Source: Kutzneria kofuensis
GTDB lineage: Bacteria; Actinomycetota; Actinomycetes; Mycobacteriales; Pseudonocardiaceae
Reading direction: 5' to 3'
Length of the DNA: 64,000 bases
Assembly: GCF_014203355.1 (NCBI RefSeq)
Contig: NZ_JACHIR010000001.1
Location: 6,202,038-6,266,037 of the forward strand
The notes under the pieces were generated by a model. It did no database searches, had not been told where the DNA came from, and was given only the letters and a program-made list of their open reading frames with translations. Each line of letters begins with the position of its first letter. Position 1 is the first letter of the stretch. The position numbers were made by a program, and so were the translations under genes. Below, in pieces: positions 25,423 to 31,593 of this stretch.

Positions 25423-26430
25423 GTGGCCGAGGCGATCGAGTTGCAGGTGCCGGGTCCGGAGGGTGAGCGCACCGTCCGGGTGTCCAACCCGAGCAAGGTG
25501 TACTTCCCGGAGCGGGGCATCACCAAGCGCCAGGTCGTCGAGTACTACCTGGCGGTCGCGGAGCCGCTGCTGCGCGCCATCGGCGACCGGCCGACGACGT
25601 TGAAGCGCTACGTCGACGGCGTCACCGGGGAAGCCTTCTACGCCAAGCGAATCCCCAAGGGCGCGCCGGAGTGGGTGCAGACGGCGCGGATCACGTTCCC
25701 TTCGGGGCGGACGGCGGACGAGGTGTGTCCGACGGAGCCGGCGGTGCTGGCGTGGGCGGCGAACCTCGGCACCTTCGACTTCCACCCGTGGCCGGTGCGA
25801 CGCCGGGACGTGGACCGGCCGGACGAGCTGCGTATCGACCTGGACCCGCAGCCGGGCACGGACTTCGCCGACGCGGTCAGGGTGGCGCTTGTCCTCGACG
25901 AGGTGCTGGGCGAGCTGGGCATGACCGGCTTCCCGAAGACCTCCGGCGGCCGCGGCATTCACGTGCTGGTCCGGATCCGGCCGGAATGGGACTTCATCGA
26001 CGTCCGGCACGCGGTGATCGCGCTGGGCCGCGAGGTGGAGCGGCGGATTCCGGACAAGGCGACTACCGCCTGGTGGAAGGAGGAGCGCGGTGAACGCGTC
26101 TTCCTCGACTACAACCAGGCGGCCCGGGACCGGACGATCGCCTCGGCATGGTCGGTCCGCGGCACGCCGCGGGCCACGGTGTCCATGCCGCTGACCTGGG
26201 AGAAGCTGCCGTCGGTCGACCCGAACGACTTCGATGTGCTGACCGCTCCGGGCTGGCTGGCCGAGCACGGCGACGCGCTCGAAGGCATCGACGACGAGGC
26301 GTACGGGCTGGAGCGGCTGTTGGAGTGGTACGCGGCCGACGACCGGGGCGAGATGCCCTATCCGCCCGATTATCCGAAGATGGCCGGAGAACCGAAGCGA
26401 GTGCAGCCGAGCAAGGCCCGAGCCGACTGA
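25423..26430 (+). CDS. ligD: LigD-type primase-polymerase (PolDom), stand-alone
   Basis: 335 residues forming one archaeo-eukaryotic primase-type domain. LKRYVDGVTGEAFYAKRIPKGAPEWV is the phosphate-binding pocket, ELRIDLDPQPGTDFADA carries the two catalytic aspartates, KTSGGRGIHVLVRI binds the nucleotide, and WSVRGTPRATVSMPLTWEKL follows. It fills gaps at double-strand breaks during end joining with Ku. There is no ligase or nuclease domain here, and no ku or ligase gene is in the window. It starts GTG 25423, 12 bases after the TetR gene. Confidence 0.9.
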   Translation: MAEAIELQVPGPEGERTVRVSNPSKVYFPERGITKRQVVEYYLAVAEPLLRAIGDRPTTLKRYVDGVTGEAFYAKRIPKGAPEWVQTARITFPSGRTADEVCPTEPAVLAWAANLGTFDFHPWPVRRRDVDRPDELRIDLDPQPGTDFADAVRVALVLDEVLGELGMTGFPKTSGGRGIHVLVRIRPEWDFIDVRHAVIALGREVERRIPDKATTAWWKEERGERVFLDYNQAARDRTIASAWSVRGTPRATVSMPLTWEKLPSVDPNDFDVLTAPGWLAEHGDALEGIDDEAYGLERLLEWYAADDRGEMPYPPDYPKMAGEPKRVQPSKARAD

Positions 26431-26645
26431 ATCGCGCCCGTGCAATTCCATTGTGGACAAAATGTGTCATCGAAGGCGTATCATGTCCGGCCGGCGTCTT
26501 GACGGTGGGGAACGGCGTCGTTCCCGCCGGTGACCTGCGGGGAAAATGTACTGAGACGTCAGTGTGATCGCCCTCTCCAACGCGGTGTCCGCCGTTTACC
26601 ATGGAGCGAGGGTCAATACCCGGCGAGCCGCGAGGAGGACCGGCC
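26431..26645 (+). promoter_or_regulatory. Intergenic region with two inverted repeats
   Basis: GGGAAC (26508-26513) faces GTTCCC (26520-26525), and ACTGA (26550-26554) faces TCAGT (26559-26563). Both sit upstream of the small gene at 26646 and could be regulator sites. No protein-like frame is visible in this 215-bp stretch. Confidence 0.35.
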
Positions 26646-26840
26646 GTGACGATTCCGTATGTGGCTCGCTTCGTCGGCGGCCCGCTCGACGGCCGCGAAG
26701 AGGTCTGGAGCAAGCCGATCGAGGAGCCCCGCCAGACCATCACCCACGTGCACCTGCACGACGGCCCCAAGATCGAGCACCACTACGACCTGCACCACAC
26801 CGACCAGTTCGGCTGGGAGTACCGGCTGCGGGAGGCGTAG
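26646..26840 (+). CDS. Small conserved hypothetical protein, 64 residues
   Basis: VTIPYVARFVGGPLDGREEVWSKP... ends FGWEYRLREA. GTG 26646 follows GAGGAGG. The N-terminal RFVGGPLDGRE pattern is common in short actinobacterial proteins of unknown function, some annotated near phage or stress genes. The middle is rich in His and Asp (THVHLHDGPKIEHHYDLHH), which could bind metal, but that is speculation. No partner gene is evident. Confidence 0.65.
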   Translation: MTIPYVARFVGGPLDGREEVWSKPIEEPRQTITHVHLHDGPKIEHHYDLHHTDQFGWEYRLREA

Positions 26841-27107
26841 GGGCGGAGGCGCGTGGCTGGGAGTTCTGGCCGCCGATGGGCGGAGCGAGGCCGGCGCTGA
26901 GTGGCTTGCCGGGCTCCACGGTGCGCCGGCCGGTCGCCACTACCACTTCGAACACGTGTGCTAATCTCGGCGTCGCCTTCCGGACGGAGCCGGTGAGGGG
27001 CGTGAGCCCCTACTGCTAGGTTGCCGGGCGGCAGCACGCCGGGCAGCCCCTCGTCACGGTGTGTGCCACCCCGGTGCCCAGCCCTGCACGCATCGAGGAG
27101 AATTGAG
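26841..27107 (+). promoter_or_regulatory. Long leader region with LexA-box-like site and small hairpin
   Basis: TCGAACACGTGTGCTA (26948-26963) matches 10 of the 12 fixed positions of the mycobacterial-type LexA box TCGAACN4GTTCGA. GGGGC-GTGA-GCCCC (26997-27010) is a hairpin with a GNRA-type loop. If transcription starts between them, the downstream gene has a leader of 100 nt or more. No gene is seen in the 267 bp. Confidence 0.35.
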
Positions 27108-27794
27108 ATGGCGCAACCAGGCTCGCTGTCCGACGAGGACGTCGAGCACCTTCGTGACGAGCTCGTCCGGGGCCGCGAGCCCACCGTCTGGTTCACGGCC
27201 GAGGCGGTCGGGGTCGAGGCGGGCAAGTCGGCCAAGGTGGTCGGGCTCAACGATCCGGTCGAGGGCGACTACATCCAGGTCCGACCGGCCGGCTCGCACG
27301 ATGAGCTGTCCTTCTCGCCGAGCGAGCTGACGCTCGAACGGCCGGGGCGCAAGCGTTCGCCAGCAGACGTACCAGCGGTATCCCGTCCCTCCATGGAGCA
27401 GAGAATGTCGGAGATCGAGAACACCACCACCGAGACGCCCGAGGAGGTCGCCGCGGGCGACACCGCCGCCGTGGAGGAGGCGCCGGCAGCCAAGAAGCCC
27501 CGCCCGGCCAGCACCGCGAAGAAGACCCGCGTCGCCGACGTGGTGATCACCATCAGCGGCAGCGTCGACGGGGACTGGACCGTGGACGTGGTCGCGGCCA
27601 AGAAGAAGGCGCTGCGGGCGCTGCCGGTGACCCCGGCGGTCGTCGGGCAGGCGGCCAAGGCCCTGCACCCCGAGGTCGCCGAGTCCATCGAGGCGATCCT
27701 GGAGCAGGCCCGCGAGCAGCAGACGGCCAAGGTCGAGCAGCTGCGCGCCGAGCTGGAGGCGGCGCAGAAGGCCCTCGAGGAGCTGGCCGGCTGA
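27108..27794 (+). CDS. DUF6319-like protein with Ala/Lys linker and C-terminal coiled coil
   Basis: 228 residues from ATG 27108 (GAGGAG 7 bases upstream). The N-terminal domain (about 1-80: LSDEDVEHLRDELVRGREPTVWF, AKVVGLNDPVEGDYIQVRP, DELSFSPSELTL) resembles the actinobacterial DUF6319 family. Next come an acidic stretch, an AAKKPRPASTAKK linker and a second folded segment (VADVVITISGSVDGDWTVDVVA). The last 50 residues form a helical coiled coil (ILEQAREQQTAKVEQLRAEL...). A role in nucleic-acid or ribosome binding is possible but not shown. A clear rho-independent terminator follows. Confidence 0.7.
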   Translation: MAQPGSLSDEDVEHLRDELVRGREPTVWFTAEAVGVEAGKSAKVVGLNDPVEGDYIQVRPAGSHDELSFSPSELTLERPGRKRSPADVPAVSRPSMEQRMSEIENTTTETPEEVAAGDTAAVEEAPAAKKPRPASTAKKTRVADVVITISGSVDGDWTVDVVAAKKKALRALPVTPAVVGQAAKALHPEVAESIEAILEQAREQQTAKVEQLRAELEAAQKALEELAG

Positions 27795-27813
27795 TTCGCC
27801 GGCAATAGCACAG

Positions 27814-27850
27814 AGTGGGGATTCCTTTCGGGGGGTCCCCACTTCTTTTT
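27814..27850 (+). terminator. Rho-independent terminator
   Basis: AGTGGGGA (27814-27821) pairs with TCCCCACT (27836-27843) and runs into TTCTTTTT. It isolates the upstream gene from the cysteine-rich peptide gene. Confidence 0.85.
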
Positions 27851-27990
27851 CCGTCACGTATCGCTGTGCGTGAATCGATCGGGCCCCGCGATCGGGTGAG
27901 GACCGGGTCCCTCGCGTAGCGGTGTCCCCGGCACCGCGCGCGGAAATACCGTCAACCCGGCTGGTCCGTTCGAATTCCGGGGAGGTCCTC

Positions 27991-28080
27991 ATGGACGACA
28001 AGACGCCTGAGCTCGGTGGCTGCAGCTGCTGCGGAAGCTGCACGGGCCCCGGCTGCGGCTGCTGCTCCAGCTGCAGCTGA
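27991..28080 (+). CDS. 29-residue cysteine-rich peptide (8 Cys), candidate RiPP precursor or metal-binding peptide
   Basis: ATG 27991 opens MDDKTPELGG, a 10-residue acidic leader-like segment, then a core of 19 residues with cysteines at 11, 13, 14, 17, 22, 24, 25 and 28, rich in Gly and Ser, ending in TGA 28078-28080. GGGGAGG lies 5 bases before the ATG, a near-ideal ribosome binding site, which argues for real translation. It is its own transcription unit (terminator at 27814-27850 upstream) and converges on the hydrolase gene 18 bases away. No modifying enzyme is adjacent, though the DUF692 enzyme lies 9 kb upstream. It could equally be a small metallothionein. I know of no named family that fits. 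Confidence 0.65.
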   Translation: MDDKTPELGGCSCCGSCTGPGCGCCSSCS

Positions 28081-28098
28081 GGCGCTAGGGGACGACAC

Positions 28099-29640
28099 TC
28101 ACGGCGGGCAGGCCGTGCCGTCCGTCGGAACCTGAGCGTCGACCAGGAAATGCTGCACAGCGGCGGTGGCGCACGGCGACTGCGCGAGCGCGCCGTGCCC
28201 GCCGCCCTCCCAGCTGACCAGCACACCCGAGGCCAGCTGGCGCGCGGTGCGCTGCGTGCCGGCCTCCGGGGTGACGGGGTCGTCGGCGGTGCTCAGCACC
28301 AGGATCGGCGGCGCGCCGTGCCCGCTCGGGGCCGGCAGCTGCCGCGCCGGCACCGGCCATGAGCTGCACAGCAGCAGTTGCTGCGCGAACAGGCCGCCGA
28401 ACAGCGGGGCCTTCTGCTTCCAGTCCTGGACCATGCCGCTGATCTGCTCCGGCGGCAGCCGCATCTGCATGTCGTTGCAGCCGGTGATCAACTGCGTGTC
28501 CAGCAGTGGCGGATCGCCGTCCACGACGGTCGACAGCGGCGCCGCGAACTCGGCCAGCGGGTTCTCGTCACCCCGCAGCGCCGCGCTGATCGCGTCGGCC
28601 AGCGGCGCCCAGCTGGCCCGGTCGGCCAGCCCCATCAGCACGGCGTGCACGGCGGTGCCGACCGACAGGTCGCCGTTCGGATGCTGCCGCAGCTTGTCCA
28701 GCAGCGACAGCACGGCCTGCTTCGGGTCCGCGCCCAGCGAGCAGCCGCGGCTGCGGCAGGACGAGGCGAACGCGTCGAACGTCGCCTCCGCGCCGACCGC
28801 CCCGGCCTGCGCCGCGCCCGGCGGATCCAGGATCGGGTCGGGCGAGCCGTCCAGCACGAGCCGGCCGGTGTGGCTGCCGTAGCGGTCGGCGTAGATGGTC
28901 AGCACCCGCGACCCCTCGCCGTGCCCGATCGCGTTCAGCCGGGGCACGCCCAGCGCGTCCCGCAGCTGGTCGAGATCCCCGGCGGTCCGCCAGCTGTCCA
29001 GCGCCTGCAGCCGGTCGTCGAGTTCGAGCACGCACTCCTGGCTGGCCCGCTTCGCCGCGGCGATCAGGTTGTCCAGCTGGGTGCTGTCCGGGTCGTAGTC
29101 GGCGATCTCGGCCCGGGCCGAGCCGGGAATGCACTGCGCCGGGTCGGACGCGCCGGTGCCCCGGCGGTCCATGCCGATCAGCGAGAACGTCTTGAGCAGC
29201 GGGGCCGGCAGCTTCGACGCCAGCTCGGCCGCGTACAGCGTGCCCGGCACGCCGGTCGCGTCGTTGACCACGACCAGCGGGATCGCGCCGTCGCCCGCCT
29301 TGAGCACGGCCACCGCGACGTCGCCCACGCCGGGCTGGTCGGGCGCGTCGAGCGGGGTGGTGATCCGGCCGCACTGGAACGACAGCGAGGTGGTCGTCTC
29401 CGGCATCCGCAGCTTCGTCGCCGACGTGCAGTCCGACCAGGCGATCGACGAGTTCTGCGGCTTGTCCAGCGGCGGCAGCTGCCCGGCCTGGGTGGGCGCG
29501 CCGGCGCTGGAGGTCTGCGCGCCGTCGTTGACCGCGATCACGGGGCGCACGGACGGGCCGACCGCGCAGGCGCCGGCCGCCAGCATCAGGACGGGGACCA
29601 GCACGCCGAGCGACCGGCCAGACTGGGAATGGCGCGGCAA
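28099..29640 (-). CDS. Secreted alpha/beta-hydrolase-fold lipoprotein lacking the serine nucleophile
   Basis: 513 residues from TTG 29640 (GAGGAG 6 bases upstream). A signal peptide ends in the lipobox LAAGAC, so it is exported and lipid-anchored. Overall it resembles actinobacterial tripeptidyl-aminopeptidase (TAP)-like hydrolases: IGMDRRGTGASDP, AGDLDQLRDALGVPRLNAIG, VLDGSPDP, LSTADDPVTPEAG (Asp) and GGGHGAL (His). The nucleophile elbow, normally GxSxG, reads GHGEG, so the Ser is Gly. It may therefore be a non-catalytic binding protein. Multiple Cys residues probably form disulfides outside the cell. Confidence 0.85.
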   Translation of the reverse strand: MPRHSQSGRSLGVLVPVLMLAAGACAVGPSVRPVIAVNDGAQTSSAGAPTQAGQLPPLDKPQNSSIAWSDCTSATKLRMPETTTSLSFQCGRITTPLDAPDQPGVGDVAVAVLKAGDGAIPLVVVNDATGVPGTLYAAELASKLPAPLLKTFSLIGMDRRGTGASDPAQCIPGSARAEIADYDPDSTQLDNLIAAAKRASQECVLELDDRLQALDSWRTAGDLDQLRDALGVPRLNAIGHGEGSRVLTIYADRYGSHTGRLVLDGSPDPILDPPGAAQAGAVGAEATFDAFASSCRSRGCSLGADPKQAVLSLLDKLRQHPNGDLSVGTAVHAVLMGLADRASWAPLADAISAALRGDENPLAEFAAPLSTVVDGDPPLLDTQLITGCNDMQMRLPPEQISGMVQDWKQKAPLFGGLFAQQLLLCSSWPVPARQLPAPSGHGAPPILVLSTADDPVTPEAGTQRTARQLASGVLVSWEGGGHGALAQSPCATAAVQHFLVDAQVPTDGTACPP

Positions 29641-29741
29641 CAGCTGCTCCTCGCTCTCATCTCGGTCGGCATCCAGCCTCGCACGGGGCGGGTGAGGCTC
29701 CGGTGAGCGGGACTGTCGGTACCTGCACCTATTTTGTAGTC

Positions 29742-30647
29742 ATGGTCATGGTCTCCGTGGACGGCACTTCGGGCCGGCTGCCCCGCCGCGCGCTCGGCGA
29801 AGTCGCCGACCGCCTGCTCGGCTCGGTGCCGCCGACCGGACTGCTGCTGGGCGGCATCGTCAGCGTCCAGCTCGGCGCGGCACTGGCCAAGGGCCTGTTC
29901 CCGGTCATCGGGGCGGCCGGCACGGCCGGTGTGCGGCTGGTGTTCGCCGCCGTCGTGCTGCTGGCGTTCTGGCGGCCCCGGCTGCGCATGTCCGGGCGGG
30001 CGTGGCTGGTGGTCCTCGGCTACGGCACCGTGCTCGGGCTGATGAACCTGTCCATCTACGAGGCACTGCAGCGGTTACCCCTCGGCATCGCCGTGACCAT
30101 CGAGTTCCTCGGGCCGCTGGCGATCGCGCTGGCCGGCTCGCGCCGCTGGCTGGACGCGTTGTGGGCGCTGCTGGCCGCCGCCGGCGTGGCGATGCTGGCC
30201 GACATCGGCGGCGACGCCTCGCTGCTCGGCATCCTGTTCGCGCTGGCCGCCGCGGTCTGCTGGGCCGGTTACATCCTGCTCGGCGCCAAGCTCGGAGAGG
30301 CCACCGCCGGCGGCTCCGGCCTCGCCGTCGCGATGGCCATCGGCGCGGTGGTCATCGCCCCGTTCGGCGTGGCCGAGGCCGGCTCGGCGCTGCTGAACCC
30401 GACGATCCTGGTCATCGGGGCCGGCGTCGCCCTGCTGTCGTCGGTGATCCCGTACTCGCTGGAGTTGGAGGCGCTGCGCAAGATCCCGCCGCGCCTGTTC
30501 GGCGTGCTGATGAGCGTCGAGCCGGCGGTTGCCGCGCTGGCCGGGGTGCTCGTGCTCGGCGAGAACCTGCGGCCGGTGCAGTGGCTGGCGATCATGTGCG
30601 TGGTCACGGCCTCGGCCGGCGCGACGTACCTGGCCCGGAACAAGTGA
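29742..30647 (+). CDS. EamA/DMT-family transporter (RhtA-like exporter)
   Basis: 301 residues with ten hydrophobic spans in two EamA repeats: GLLLGGIVSVQLGAALAKGLFP, VRLVFAAVVLLAFW, IAVTIEFLGPLAIALA, then LGILFALAAAVCWAGYILLG and RLFGVLMSVEPAVAALAGVLVLGE. This resembles RhtA-type amino-acid or metabolite exporters. The substrate is not predictable. A TATTTT box at about 29730 lies at the right distance for a leaderless start at ATG 29742 (or 29748); a start at 29703 is less likely. It ends 10 bases from the converging ABC permease gene. Confidence 0.88.
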   Translation: MVMVSVDGTSGRLPRRALGEVADRLLGSVPPTGLLLGGIVSVQLGAALAKGLFPVIGAAGTAGVRLVFAAVVLLAFWRPRLRMSGRAWLVVLGYGTVLGLMNLSIYEALQRLPLGIAVTIEFLGPLAIALAGSRRWLDALWALLAAAGVAMLADIGGDASLLGILFALAAAVCWAGYILLGAKLGEATAGGSGLAVAMAIGAVVIAPFGVAEAGSALLNPTILVIGAGVALLSSVIPYSLELEALRKIPPRLFGVLMSVEPAVAALAGVLVLGENLRPVQWLAIMCVVTASAGATYLARNK

Positions 30648-30657
30648 GTTCGGGCTC

Positions 30658-31593
30658 TCAGGACGTGATGTCCTTGCGGCCGAAGCGCCGCGCGGCCAGC
30701 ACCACGAAGACCGCCGCATAGGCCAGCGACGAGAACGAGCCCCGGACCATGTCGCCCCAGTCGACGTCCGAGCTGAGCAGGTCCGACCACGCCGTCGCGT
30801 AGTGCGTCGGCAGGTAGTCGCGCAGGTCGCCGAGCGCCGTGATCGAGTCCAGGATCTGCGACACGATCGACACCAGCACCGCCCCGCCGACCGCGCCCAG
30901 CGGCGCGTCCGTGGACACCGACAACAGCAGCGCCAGGCCGGCGATCCACGTCAGGTAGACGATGAGGTAGGCGACGGCCAGGGCGAGCCGGACGAGGCCG
31001 GTGCCGAACGCCAGCGACTCGCCGGTGGTGCTGATCAGGTCGCCGCTGCCGTACCAGATCAGGCCCACGACCAGCGCGACCGCCGGCAGCACGATCAGCC
31101 CGAGCACCGACAGCAGGCCGGAGACGACCGCCTTCTGCCGCAGCAGCCGGCCCCGGGGGACCGGGATCGCCAGCAGGTACTTCAGGCTCGACCAGGAGGC
31201 CTCGCTGGCCACGGTGTCGCCGAAGAACAGGGCGATCACCACGACCAGCAGGAAGCTGGCCGAGGCGAACAGCGCGAAGATCGCGAAGTTCAGGCCGCTC
31301 GACGTGGCCAGGTCCACGAACGCCGACGAGGCCGACCGGGAGTTGCTCTGGTTCGGCGCCGCCTTGAACGCGATCAGCAGCAGGAACGGCAGCACCGCCA
31401 GGAAGCCGAGCGCCAACTGGGTGCGCCGCCGCCGCAGCTGGCGACGGAGCTCCACTCCCAGCCGCAACGTCCGCGAGCCGCGGTAGCCGGCGACGGACCC
31501 GTCGGCGGCGATGTCGGCGTGCTCGCTCTCGGCGGCGGCGACCAGCTCGGCGATCGCCGCCGGATCGGTGTGCACCCCGTGGTCGTCGGTCAT
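30658..31593 (-). CDS. ABC-2 type transporter permease
   Basis: 311 residues. A soluble N-terminus of about 55 residues (TLRLGVELRRQLRRRRTQLALG) leads to six hydrophobic spans: LGFLAVLPFLLLIAF, FAIFALFASASFLLVVVIALFFGD, LLSVLGLIVLPAVALVVGLIWYG, LALAVAYLIVYLTWIAGLALLL, and so on. ASWSSLKYLLAIPVPRGRLLRQK is the usual coupling region. It overlaps the stop of the upstream gene, which supplies the ATPase fused to a hydrolase, so the two form one exporter. Confidence 0.88.
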   Translation of the reverse strand: MTDDHGVHTDPAAIAELVAAAESEHADIAADGSVAGYRGSRTLRLGVELRRQLRRRRTQLALGFLAVLPFLLLIAFKAAPNQSNSRSASSAFVDLATSSGLNFAIFALFASASFLLVVVIALFFGDTVASEASWSSLKYLLAIPVPRGRLLRQKAVVSGLLSVLGLIVLPAVALVVGLIWYGSGDLISTTGESLAFGTGLVRLALAVAYLIVYLTWIAGLALLLSVSTDAPLGAVGGAVLVSIVSQILDSITALGDLRDYLPTHYATAWSDLLSSDVDWGDMVRGSFSSLAYAAVFVVLAARRFGRKDITS

